A stretch of DNA of 7,381 nt, from NCBI GenBank assembly GCA_003133185.1, contig PKWF01000224.1:7842-15222 (forward strand). Direction: 5' to 3'. The notes below the pieces were generated by a model that worked only from the letters and a program-made list of their open reading frames with translations, was not told the DNA's origin and made no database searches. The stretch's first letter is position 1. Every line of letters starts with the position of its first letter. Positions 1 through 6,482 of this stretch are shown here, in pieces. Both the position numbers and the translations under genes were made by a program. This DNA comes from Vulcanimicrobiota bacterium. GTDB lineage: Bacteria; Vulcanimicrobiota; Vulcanimicrobiia; Vulcanimicrobiales; Vulcanimicrobiaceae.

Positions 1-1580
1 CCGCCTCCGCGCGGGTGACAAACGGCGAAGACGCCTCCGCGCTCGAGCCACGCGATTCGCGTGGCGCTGAACGTTGGAGTGAGCTCGATGCCGTAGGCGC
101 CATAACCTTGCAAATACGCCGGGTGCGAGCCATCCAGCGACAACCCCTTACGGTAGACGACCGAGAGCGGAACCATCGTGCCGTCGGCGCTGCGCGCCGA
201 AACCTCTGCCGATGTATAGGGCGACGTATCGACGTTGGCGAGTGGTTTGAGGTGCGTGTCGGTCACCGCGCCGTTGGCATCCGCGGCGTAGTAAAGCTGC
301 GAGTGCGTCCAGCCCGTCAAACCGAAGACGACGCCCGGTTCGCGCGGATCGGTCGCGATCGCGGTAACCGAACCTTCGTATGGCAGCGGAACGTTCGTTA
401 GTTCGCCGGGCTTGCCGTCGCCGGCGATCCCCACTCGGGTAATCTTCCCAAATCCACCCTCTCGCGACAGTACGTAGAGCCCGTCGGCCGCGACGCCCAA
501 ATCTTCGAGAACGTCCTTTCCGGCGGGAATGACGGTCTGTGCCGTCGCCATACTGGGCGCATCGAGCGATGTCGTTACGAGCTTGAACGCCGGCGCGTTC
601 TTATGCGTGAGAAGGTAGATCGTCGAGCCCTTGAAGTCGAGATTGACGACGTCGTCGGCAGCCGTCGCAACGGGGGTCCACGCGACATCGGAACCGAGAA
701 CGGTCGCGTGGGTCGCATAGATCGTCCGCTCGTTGGCAACCCCGTGCTCGACCATCCCCAGCGTGTACGGGGAGACCGGTGACCGCAGTACGATCGGAAA
801 GTCCGTCAGACCGAACGGAATTTTCGGATTCACGTCATATCCGAAGACCGCGACGTCGCGGTCCGGATCGCGTCCCAACACGTGCAAATACGCGACGGGA
901 CGCTTCTCTTTATCGGTTTCGGGCTCGCCCGGACGAAGCTTCGGAAAGCGCACGTAATAGAAGGAGTTGCCGTCGGGCAACCAGCTCGTTACGCCGATGT
1001 AGTAGGCGCGATCGATCGCGTCGGGAAGAACTTGAGTCGTCGCCGTATCGACCACATGAATCACTTCGGCTTCCGATCCGCCCTCCGAAATGCCGTACGC
1101 GACGCGCCTGCCGTCGAGCGACGGTAGGAAATAGTTGATCGTGTAATGCTTCCCGGCCGTCGCCAAGCTCTGCGGATCGACCAGGGCGCGCTCGCCGCTG
1201 CCGTCCACGTTGCGCACGTAGAGCTTGGGGCTGTTATCGCCGGGATTGAGCTTTTCGTAAAAGTAGTACGGACCGTCCCGGGTCACCCCATTGACCAGAA
1301 CGCCGGCGTTATCCAGCTCTTTGATACGATCGAAAAGCCGTTCGCGCGGTTCACCTAGCCGGCCGAGCACCGCGCGCGTGTAGTCGTTCTGCTCCTTGAA
1401 GAACTGCACGACGACGGGATCCTGCATGTTTTCGAAGTAGCGGTACGGGTCGGTGACGGAGGTCCCATACTTCGATTCCGCGACGGCTCGCTGGGGCGGT
1501 ATCGGCGGCGGCGTCGGAAAACCCGCTGGGATCGCGCCGGTTACGGCTAGGGCGAGAATGCAGCAGCTAAATCGAAGCAT
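1..1580 (-). CDS. Prolyl oligopeptidase family (S9A) serine peptidase, exported; N-terminal part, cut by the left edge
   Basis: The minus-strand frame is open from an ATG at 1580 to the window edge (526 codons). Residues 1-20 form a signal peptide: Arg3, a hydrophobic stretch, then AIPAG as a likely cleavage region, so the enzyme is probably exported. DPYRYFE (45-51) matches the start of the S9A N-terminal domain, and residues of about 80-460 are the seven-bladed propeller that gates access to the active site. The hydrolase domain begins near 468, with [15 protein letters not shown] (490-504) and [13 protein letters not shown] at the edge, all hallmark S9A segments. The catalytic Ser, Asp and His lie beyond the window, so activity cannot be judged. 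The family cleaves short peptides after proline. Cys6 and Cys7 sit too early for a convincing lipobox. An in-frame ATG at 1619 is an alternative start. The gene is divergent from the carboxylase gene and not obviously linked to it in function. Confidence 0.9.
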   Translation of the reverse strand, partial: MLRFSCCILALAVTGAIPAGFPTPPPIPPQRAVAESKYGTSVTDPYRYFENMQDPVVVQFFKEQNDYTRAVLGRLGEPRERLFDRIKELDNAGVLVNGVTRDGPYYFYEKLNPGDNSPKLYVRNVDGSGERALVDPQSLATAGKHYTINYFLPSLDGRRVAYGISEGGSEAEVIHVVDTATTQVLPDAIDRAYYIGVTSWLPDGNSFYYVRFPKLRPGEPETDKEKRPVAYLHVLGRDPDRDVAVFGYDVNPKIPFGLTDFPIVLRSPVSPYTLGMVEHGVANERTIYATHATVLGSDVAWTPVATAADDVVNLDFKGSTIYLLTHKNAPAFKLVTTSLDAPSMATAQTVIPAGKDVLEDLGVAADGLYVLSREGGFGKITRVGIAGDGKPGELTNVPLPYEGSVTAIATDPREPGVVFGLTGWTHSQLYYAADANGAVTDTHLKPLANVDTSPYTSAEVSARSADGTMVPLSVVYRKGLSLDGSHPAYLQGYGAYGIELTPTFSATRIAWLERGGVFAVCHPRGG

Positions 1581-1586
1581 CTGGCC

Positions 1587-1592
1587 ATTATT
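1587..1592 (-). promoter_or_regulatory. Possible -10 box for the S9A peptidase gene (leaderless-type spacing)
   Basis: On the minus strand AATAAT (5 of 6 matches to TATAAT) lies six bases before the ATG at 1580. Transcription would then start at or next to the start codon, giving a leaderless mRNA; no Shine-Dalgarno sequence precedes this ATG. I see no good -35 box about 17 bases upstream. The assignment is inferred from sequence alone. Confidence 0.3.
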
Positions 1593-1623
1593 CTGCAATG
1601 AGTGCCGAGCGCCTCGCATTCTT

Positions 1624-1664
1624 CGTCCTTCGACAAGCTCAGGATGACATGGCTCAGGATGACA
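1624..1664 (+). repeat. Dispersed short repeat, copy A (upstream of the carboxylase beta gene)
   Basis: The 26 bases 1624-1649 are identical to 6435-6460. The core reads CCTTCGACAAGCTCAGGAT followed by GACA. TCCT (1626-1629) and AGGA (1641-1644) can pair as a short stem. A second partial unit, GCTCAGGATGACA, follows at 1652-1664. The copy fills much of the 113-bp divergent spacer between the peptidase and carboxylase genes. Read in the carboxylase frame it encodes [15 protein letters not shown], a low-information peptide that does not belong to the carboxylase family. No open frame or terminal duplication suggests that it is itself a transposon. Confidence 0.85.
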
Positions 1665-1681
1665 AAGGGGAGGATGCGTGC

Positions 1682-1689
1682 AAAGGTGG
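1682..1689 (+). promoter_or_regulatory. Ribosome binding site that fixes the pccB start
   Basis: AAAGGTGG lies four bases before the in-frame GTG at 1694. The stronger GGGGAGG at 1667-1673 is badly placed: the codons just after it (ATG 1674, GTG 1678) are out of frame, and it is 20 bases from GTG 1694. Protein alignment logic also favours 1694, because family members start with a short basic segment before the E-L-E helix. Confidence 0.5.
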
Positions 1690-1693
1690 CAGC

Positions 1694-3247
1694 GTGAAGA
1701 GTCGCGCGGAAAAATACGAAGAGCTCGAAGTAAAACGCGCGGAATCGGCGATTCCGGCCGGTTCCGAGGCGGTCGCGCGACAGCACGCGCGGGGTAAACG
1801 CTCCGCGCGAGAGCGCGTCGAGGCGCTGGTGGACAAAGATTCCTTCGTCGAGTTTGACCGGTTCGTCATCCATCGCGCCAACTCGTTCGGCCTCAATGAA
1901 AAGGAGTTCTTGGGCGACGGCGTCATCACCGGGCGCGCGACCATCGATGGGCGTCAGGTCTTTCTCTTTTCGCAGGATTTTTCGGTGCTAGGCGGCTCGC
2001 TCGGCGAAGCATTTGCCGAAAAAATTTGCAAGATGATGGATTTGGCGATTCGCACCGGCTCTCCAATGATCGGCATCAACGATTCGGGTGGAGCCCGTAT
2101 TCAAGAAGGCGTCGTCTCGTTGGGTGGTTACGCCGAGATCTTTTGGCGCAACGTTGCGGCCAGCGGCGTCGTTCCGCAGATCAGTCTCATCGCGGGGCCC
2201 TGCGCCGGCGGCGCGGTCTATTCGCCGGCGATAACCGACTTCATTATCATGACGGAAAAGATCTCGCAAATGTTCATCACCGGTCCGGAGATCATTAAGA
2301 CGGTCACCGGTGAGGAGGTGACGTTCGAGGAACTCGGCGGCGCGTTGACACACGCGACGCGCAGCGGCGTTGCGCATCTCGTGGCCGAGAACGAGGAGAA
2401 CCTTTTCGAGCTGACTCGCGATCTTTTTTCGTTTCTTCCGCAAAACAACTCGGAAGGTCCTCCGGAATATGCGTGCGACGACGACCCTCACCGAATGGTT
2501 CCGCAGCTCGACGGGCTCGTCCCCGACTCGCCGACCAAGCCCTACGATATGCGTGAGGTCATCGATGGGATCGTGGACTATGGAGACTTCCTCGAAATTC
2601 AAGCGCTTTTCGCGCAAAACATCATTTGCGGATTCGGGCGTATCAACGGACGAGCCGTGGGCATCGTAGGCAATCAACCTAACGTCCTTGCCGGCGTGCT
2701 CGATACCCGTTCGTCGGTCAAGGCCGCTCGATTCGTGCGCTTCTGCGATGCTTTCAATATTCCATTGATCACCTTCGTCGACGTCCCCGGCTTTCTTCCC
2801 GGCGCGGATCAGGAGTACGGCGGTATCATTCTCCACGGCGCCAAGCTGCTCTATGCGTTTGCCGAAGCGACGGTTCCCAAAATCACCGTAATCACCCGCA
2901 AGGCGTACGGCGGCGCATACGACGTGATGGCGAGCAAACACATTCGCGCCGACGTCAACCTCGCATGGCCAACCGCGGAGATCGCCGTGATGGGCGCGGA
3001 GAGCGCCGTCAAGACGATCTTCCGCCGCGAGATCGCGGCCGCCCCCGACAAAGAGGCGAAGATGGCCGAGCTGATCGCCGATTACAACGAACGCTTTGCG
3101 CACCCATACATTGCCGCCGCACGCGGCTACGTCGACGACGTCATCGAGGCCCGCAAGACGCGCAGCGCCATCGCCACCGCGCTGGAGATGCTGCGCGACA
3201 AGCGAAGCGAGACGCCGCAGCGTAAACACGGCAACATTCCGCTGTAG
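1694..3247 (+). CDS. pccB: Acyl-CoA (propionyl-CoA type) carboxylase, carboxyltransferase beta subunit
   Basis: The 517-residue product transfers CO2 from carboxybiotin to an acyl-CoA, giving methylmalonyl-CoA if propionyl-CoA is the substrate. It works in the cytoplasm with the biotin carboxylase/carrier subunit encoded at 4776-6458. Both crotonase-fold halves are present. The N half has [10 protein letters not shown] (131-140) and [13 protein letters not shown] (167-179). The C half has [10 protein letters not shown] (361-370), [15 protein letters not shown] (374-388) and [11 protein letters not shown] (402-412). The end KHGNIPL is typical of PccB, and the length matches the usual 510-530. 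Asp410 in AYGGAYD corresponds to the position reported in Streptomyces PccB to favour propionyl-CoA, so I infer a propionyl preference. The start is GTG at 1694; longer in-frame starts (1598, 1649) would add repeat-encoded residues. It could instead be a broader acyl-CoA carboxylase or part of a methylmalonyl-CoA decarboxylase, but the mutase gene downstream supports propionyl-CoA carboxylase. Confidence 0.95.
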   Translation: MKSRAEKYEELEVKRAESAIPAGSEAVARQHARGKRSARERVEALVDKDSFVEFDRFVIHRANSFGLNEKEFLGDGVITGRATIDGRQVFLFSQDFSVLGGSLGEAFAEKICKMMDLAIRTGSPMIGINDSGGARIQEGVVSLGGYAEIFWRNVAASGVVPQISLIAGPCAGGAVYSPAITDFIIMTEKISQMFITGPEIIKTVTGEEVTFEELGGALTHATRSGVAHLVAENEENLFELTRDLFSFLPQNNSEGPPEYACDDDPHRMVPQLDGLVPDSPTKPYDMREVIDGIVDYGDFLEIQALFAQNIICGFGRINGRAVGIVGNQPNVLAGVLDTRSSVKAARFVRFCDAFNIPLITFVDVPGFLPGADQEYGGIILHGAKLLYAFAEATVPKITVITRKAYGGAYDVMASKHIRADVNLAWPTAEIAVMGAESAVKTIFRREIAAAPDKEAKMAELIADYNERFAHPYIAAARGYVDDVIEARKTRSAIATALEMLRDKRSETPQRKHGNIPL

Positions 3248-3280
3248 GCTAAAAGAGCCCCGGTATCAGACGCCAGCGGA
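3238..3280. terminator. Possible two-way termination structure at a convergent junction
   Basis: TCCGCTG (3238-3244) and CAGCGGA (3274-3280) form a 7-bp inverted repeat. It encloses a small hairpin, GGCT (3247-3250) with AGCC (3256-3259). The structure spans the ends of two convergent genes that are one base apart, so any terminator must lie inside coding sequence. No T-run follows on either strand, so a classical intrinsic terminator is not supported. Confidence 0.2.
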
Positions 3281-3908
3281 CCTTCTTTTCGTACTCTGAG
3301 TATCCGGGAAGATCGTCGACCAGAAAGGCTTCTTCGTCGTGCAAACGCCAGACGAGCAGCGCGACGATCGGTACCACCAGCAGCGCCGCCCAGTAGGAGC
3401 CCAGCGCGAGCGGCATCCCCAGGACGGTGACGGTCAGCGCAAAGTAGAGTGGATGACGCACGATCGCGTAGGGGCCGGTCGAGATAACCCGCTGGTCCGC
3501 GGTAATCTCGATCGTGGAACCCGCGAAGCTGTTTTCACGGAAGACTAAGAAATAGAGATAGAAGCCGGCGACAACCATGAGATCGCCGGCAACTGCTAGG
3601 AGCGGGAGGTCTACCGACCATCCGAAGCGGTGATCGGTCGCCGCGACGACGATCGTCGAGGCGATGAGGCCGTACAGCAGCGGCACGATGATCCTCTGCG
3701 CCGGCCGCCGCTCCTTGAACTTCATTCGTCGCTCGAAGAGACGTGGGTCCCTACGCGAGAAGTAGATCGAGCTGAATGCCCCGCAGATCAGGATCACCGT
3801 GAAAAAGAGCCAGCCTTGCCAATAATCTAGCGAGCCGGCCGGAAGAAAGATCGCGAGGAGCACCAACGGCCACGCGATCGCCGAGCGCAGAAAGGCTCTT
3901 CTTGCCAA
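3249..3908 (-). CDS. Isoprenylcysteine carboxyl methyltransferase / phospholipid methyltransferase family membrane protein
   Basis: The 219-residue integral membrane protein has about five hydrophobic segments: roughly 10-23, 32-50, 73-90, 101-123 and 155-187. Its C-terminal half carries the family signature: GPYAIVRHPLYFA (145-157), the pair EE (192-193), PGYSEYEKKV (201-210) and RLIPG (213-217). In characterised relatives this region binds S-adenosylmethionine and methylates a lipid-like or prenylcysteine acceptor at the membrane. Bacterial members have diverse, mostly unknown substrates, so the acceptor here is unassigned. The start is uncertain. There is no ATG in the usable region; TTG at 3908 leaves a basic leader (LARRAFLRS) just before the first membrane segment, with a weak AAGTGAG six bases upstream. 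The longer reading back to 4235 runs antisense through fabI and looks non-coding. The gene is divergent from fabI and convergent with pccB, and so is transcribed on its own. Confidence 0.8.
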   Translation of the reverse strand: MARRAFLRSAIAWPLVLLAIFLPAGSLDYWQGWLFFTVILICGAFSSIYFSRRDPRLFERRMKFKERRPAQRIIVPLLYGLIASTIVVAATDHRFGWSVDLPLLAVAGDLMVVAGFYLYFLVFRENSFAGSTIEITADQRVISTGPYAIVRHPLYFALTVTVLGMPLALGSYWAALLVVPIVALLVWRLHDEEAFLVDDLPGYSEYEKKVRWRLIPGLF

Positions 3909-3928
3909 GGAGTGCTCACTTCGCAGGG

Positions 3929-3947
3929 GCAGGACGGGCGCTCCTGC
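3929..3947. promoter_or_regulatory. Inverted repeat in a divergent promoter spacer; possible operator
   Basis: GCAGGA (3929-3934) and TCCTGC (3942-3947) are perfect reverse complements separated by CGGGCGC. The element lies in the 57-bp spacer between the methyltransferase gene (start 3908) and fabI (start 3966), just upstream of a possible fabI -10 box. The position suits a repressor or activator site controlling one or both genes. It does not match any named operator I know. Confidence 0.3.
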
Positions 3948-3952
3948 GATGG

Positions 3953-3958
3953 TATGTA
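3953..3958 (+). promoter_or_regulatory. Possible -10 box for the fabI operon (leaderless-type spacing)
   Basis: TATGTA lies seven bases before the GTG start of fabI at 3966. No purine-rich Shine-Dalgarno sequence is visible in between, so initiation on a leaderless transcript is plausible. No convincing -35 hexamer is seen at 17 bases upstream, where the inverted repeat lies. The arrangement mirrors the one in front of the peptidase gene at 1580. Confidence 0.3.
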
Positions 3959-3965
3959 ACGAGAC

Positions 3966-4772
3966 GTGAAGTTGTTGGAAGGTAAGCGCGCGCTGGTGAC
4001 GGGCGTCGCCAATCGCTGGTCGATCGCGACGGGGATCGCGCGCAAGCTGCACGAGCACGGGGCTTCGATCGCGCTGACGTATCAAGGCGAACGGGTACGC
4101 GACGAAGTCGAGAAGCTCGCCGCCGAGCTCGGCAAGGGCCCGGTAATTGAATGTGACGTGAGTAACGGTGCCTCGCTCACGGCGATGCGCGACGAGCTGG
4201 CCGACAAATTCGGTCCGCTCGACGTGCTCGTTCACTGCATCGCCTTTGCCAACAAGGAGGACCTGGCCGGAAAGGTCTTCGATACCTCGCGCGCAGGATA
4301 CGCGCTGGCGCTCGACGTCTCGGCCTACTCGTTGATAGCTTTGGTGAGCGCGCTGCGCGACTCATTTCTGGACGGCGCCTCGATCATGGCGCTGACCTAT
4401 CTCGGTTCGACCCAGGTCGTGCCAAACTATAACCTGATGGGCATCGCCAAGGCTGCACTCGAGGCGACGGTCCGCTATATCGCGTTTGACTTGGGCGATC
4501 GCAATATTCGCGTCAACGCGATCTCGGCAGGGCCCATCAAGACGGCCAGCTCGCGCCAAGTCGGCGGTTTTTCGCGCATCCTCGACGTCGTTCCGAAGGT
4601 CGCGCCGCTGCGCCGAAACGTTACCGCAGAAGATGTCGGGAACGTCGCCGTCTTTCTCGCGTCGGATCTCGCTTCGGCCGTCACCGCCGACGTGCACTTC
4701 GTCGATGCAGGTTACCACGCCATGGGAATGTATCCGCCGTCGTTCGACTGCGCTCAGGATGACAAGAAGTGA
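3966..4772 (+). CDS. fabI: Enoyl-[acyl-carrier-protein] reductase [NADH], FabI type
   Basis: The 268-residue short-chain dehydrogenase-like enzyme performs the last reduction of each fatty acid elongation cycle, converting trans-2-enoyl-ACP to acyl-ACP in the cytoplasm. The N-terminal nucleotide site shows LVTGVANRWSIATGIA (10-25), with CDVS (63-66) and VHCIAFANKEDL (89-100) following. The FabI-specific active site is present: Tyr145 in TYLGS, then PNYNLMGIAK with Tyr155 and Lys162 in the Y-x6-K arrangement. The substrate-loop and C-terminal region (GPIKTASSRQVGGF, APLRRNVTAEDVGN, HFVDAGYHAMGM) is typical. The start is GTG at 3966, matching the family N-terminus (KLLEGKRALVTG). The last nine or so residues (FDCAQDDKK) are encoded by repeat copy B and are not family sequence. 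It is the first gene of a probable fabI-pccA-mutase operon and ends three bases before the next start. Confidence 0.96.
   Translation: MKLLEGKRALVTGVANRWSIATGIARKLHEHGASIALTYQGERVRDEVEKLAAELGKGPVIECDVSNGASLTAMRDELADKFGPLDVLVHCIAFANKEDLAGKVFDTSRAGYALALDVSAYSLIALVSALRDSFLDGASIMALTYLGSTQVVPNYNLMGIAKAALEATVRYIAFDLGDRNIRVNAISAGPIKTASSRQVGGFSRILDVVPKVAPLRRNVTAEDVGNVAVFLASDLASAVTADVHFVDAGYHAMGMYPPSFDCAQDDKK
4743..4764 (+). repeat. Dispersed short repeat, copy B (3' end of fabI)
   Basis: TTCGACTGCGCTCAGGATGA followed by CA matches copies A and C, except that TGC replaces AA after TTCGAC and the upstream CGTCC part is missing. It lies inside the fabI frame and supplies its final residues. The AAGAAGTGAG that continues from it also provides the only purine-rich sequence before the TTG start at 4776. 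It has the same orientation as the other two copies. Confidence 0.8.
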
Positions 4773-4775
4773 GCG

Positions 4776-6458
4776 TTGTTTTCTAAGATCCTAATTGCGA
4801 ATCGCGGTGAGATTGCGGTTCGCGTTATCCGCACGGCGCGCGAAATGGGAATTGCAACCGTTGCCGTGTACTCGGATGCCGACCGCGAGGCTTTGCACGT
4901 GGCGCTAGCCGACGAAGCGTATCGAATCGGCCCCGCACCCCCTTTGCAAAGTTATTTGGACGGCGAGCGACTGATCGCGTACGCGCGAACGGCCGGCGCC
5001 GAAGCGATCCATCCGGGCTACGGCTTTCTGGCGGAAAATGCCGCATTCGCGCGGGGTGTGGTTGCGGCGGGTTTGACGTGGATCGGACCCCACGCCGATG
5101 CGATTGCGGCGATGGGCGATAAACTCCGCGCGCGCCAAACCATGCGCGAGGCGAACGTTCCCACGGTCCCCGGAGGCACCGAGGCGATCGCGAGCGTCGC
5201 CGCCGCACGCGCCGCAGCCGAGAAATACGGCTTGCCGCTCGCGCTCAAGGCGGCCGCCGGAGGCGGCGGAAAAGGTCTGCGCGTAGCCACCTCGATGGAC
5301 GAACTGGCGTCGGCCTTTGAGTCGGCTCGCCGCGAAGCGCAAGCGTATTTCAAGAACGACACGATCTATGCCGAGCATTACTTGGAGAATCCCAAGCACG
5401 TCGAGCTGCAAGTGCTCGCCGACAAACACGGCAACGTCGTTCACGTCGGCGAGCGCGACTGCTCCCTGCAGCGACGTCATCAGAAGTTGTGGGAGGAGAC
5501 TCCGGCTCAGATTTCGGACCGCATGCGCGAGGCGATGCGCGAAGCCGGCGTCCGCGCGGCGCGGGCGATCGGTTACGATTCGGCCGGCACCGTTGAATGT
5601 CTGGTTTCCGGAGACGCCTTCTACTTTCTGGAGATGAACACGCGAATTCAAGTGGAGCACACGATCACGGAGATGGTTTCGGGGCTCGATCTCGTGCGCG
5701 AGCAGATCCGAGTTGCGGCCGGTGAACCGCTCGGATACGGGCAGAACGAGATTTCGTTTCGTGGGTTCTCGATCGAGGGGCGAGTGAATGCAGAAGATCC
5801 GGCCGCACAGTTTCGCCCCGCTCCGGGCACCATTACCGCCTATCGCGAGCCGGGCGGCCTCGGCGTTCGCGTCGACTCGGCGGCTTATGCCGGCTGGACG
5901 ATACCACCGGACTACGATTCGCTCGTCGCCAAGCTCGTCGTTTGGGCGCCGACTCGTGATAACGCGATCGCGCGCATGCGCCGGGCCCTCGACGAGTACG
6001 TCGTCGAAGGTGTACCGACAACGCTGCCGCTGCTGCGCGCACTCTGCGACCATCCGGCCGTCGCGGACGGATCCTACGGCACCGCAACCCTCGAGCCGTT
6101 CGCTGCGACGTTGCGGCCTGCGGCCGGAACCCAGCGGGATTTGCCGGCGCCGATGCCACGCGTTACGTCCCACCGCACGGCTCCACGTCTGGGCGCGACG
6201 CGCAAGCGCGCGAATTCGTCAGACGGCGACGACGTGCTTTCGCCGATGCACGGGCTCGTCATCGAGCTTGCCGTGGCGAAAGGCGATGCGGTGACCGAAG
6301 GGCAAGTCGTGGCGGTAGTCGAGGCGATGAAGATGATGAACGAGATACGCGCCCATCGCGCCGGGGTCGTGAGCGCGGTTCACGCCGGCGCCGGCTCGAG
6401 CGTCGAAAGCGGCTCGCGGCTGGTAACGATCCTGCGTCCTTCGACAAGCTCAGGATGA
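4776..6458 (+). CDS. pccA: Acyl-CoA carboxylase alpha subunit: biotin carboxylase fused to biotin carboxyl carrier protein
   Basis: The 560-residue cytoplasmic subunit carboxylates its own biotin using ATP and bicarbonate, then hands the carboxyl group to the beta subunit, presumably that encoded at 1694-3247. The biotin carboxylase domain covers about 1-445: ILIANRGEIAVRV (5-17), HPGYGFLAEN (79-88), the ATP-grasp glycine loop AAAGGGGKGLRV (159-170), EMNTRIQVEH (286-295) and EGRVNAEDP (334-342). A roughly 40-residue linker leads to the carrier domain (about 487-553), with biotinyl Lys519 in EAMKM. Lys519 lies 34 residues before the last family-like residue, as expected. The start is TTG at 4776, which gives the exact family N-terminus; no in-frame ATG or GTG fits. 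The final eight residues (LRPSTSSG) and the stop come from repeat copy C. The BT domain seen in proteobacterial and mitochondrial PccA is absent, so the layout resembles actinobacterial AccA proteins. Acetyl-CoA may be an additional substrate. Confidence 0.95.
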   Translation: MFSKILIANRGEIAVRVIRTAREMGIATVAVYSDADREALHVALADEAYRIGPAPPLQSYLDGERLIAYARTAGAEAIHPGYGFLAENAAFARGVVAAGLTWIGPHADAIAAMGDKLRARQTMREANVPTVPGGTEAIASVAAARAAAEKYGLPLALKAAAGGGGKGLRVATSMDELASAFESARREAQAYFKNDTIYAEHYLENPKHVELQVLADKHGNVVHVGERDCSLQRRHQKLWEETPAQISDRMREAMREAGVRAARAIGYDSAGTVECLVSGDAFYFLEMNTRIQVEHTITEMVSGLDLVREQIRVAAGEPLGYGQNEISFRGFSIEGRVNAEDPAAQFRPAPGTITAYREPGGLGVRVDSAAYAGWTIPPDYDSLVAKLVVWAPTRDNAIARMRRALDEYVVEGVPTTLPLLRALCDHPAVADGSYGTATLEPFAATLRPAAGTQRDLPAPMPRVTSHRTAPRLGATRKRANSSDGDDVLSPMHGLVIELAVAKGDAVTEGQVVAVVEAMKMMNEIRAHRAGVVSAVHAGAGSSVESGSRLVTILRPSTSSG

Positions 6459-6478
6459 CAGGGATGGCTAAGGGTGAC
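6435..6478 (+). repeat. Dispersed short repeat, copy C (pccA end / mutase leader)
   Basis: 6435-6460 is identical to copy A over 26 bases. A related tail, TGGCTAAGGGTGAC (6465-6478), corresponds to TGGCTCAGGATGAC (1650-1663) in copy A, so the homologous unit is longer than the core. The TGA stop of pccA (6456-6458) lies inside the core. The following AAGGG (6470-6474) is the best ribosome binding site for the mutase start at 6483. Confidence 0.85.
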
Positions 6479-6482
6479 GAGG

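Noticed and set aside
15..1358. Several plus-strand frames of 70-128 codons in the first 1.4 kb
   Set aside because: They are shadows of the peptidase gene on the minus strand, whose frame is continuous and matches the S9A family.
1560..1564. Lipoprotein signal for the peptidase (Cys6-Cys7)
   Set aside because: The cysteines are too close to the N-terminus to follow a hydrophobic core and lipobox. An ordinary signal peptide ending near residue 20 fits better.
1624..1664. Repeat copies as CRISPR repeats or insertion sequence ends
   Set aside because: The copies are kilobases apart with genes between them. There are no regular spacers, transposase, matching inverted termini or target duplications.
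1581..1693. Small RNA or riboswitch in the 113-bp divergent spacer
   Set aside because: Only the repeat and weak promoter-like hexamers are visible. No known riboswitch core or strong terminator hairpin is present.
1988..3229. Long minus-strand open frame (413 codons) opposite the carboxylase beta gene
   Set aside because: It is a mirror of a strongly conserved carboxylase frame, is rich in Arg, Asp, Val and His from reversed high-GC codons, and shows no recognisable domain.
3909..4235. N-terminal extension of the membrane methyltransferase through fabI
   Set aside because: The extra 109 residues lie antisense to the conserved nucleotide-binding half of FabI and look non-coding. Family proteins start shortly before the first membrane segment.
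4905..6173. Long minus-strand open frame (422 codons) opposite pccA
   Set aside because: It is antisense to the biotin carboxylase domain, has a composition typical of shadow frames, and has no family motifs.
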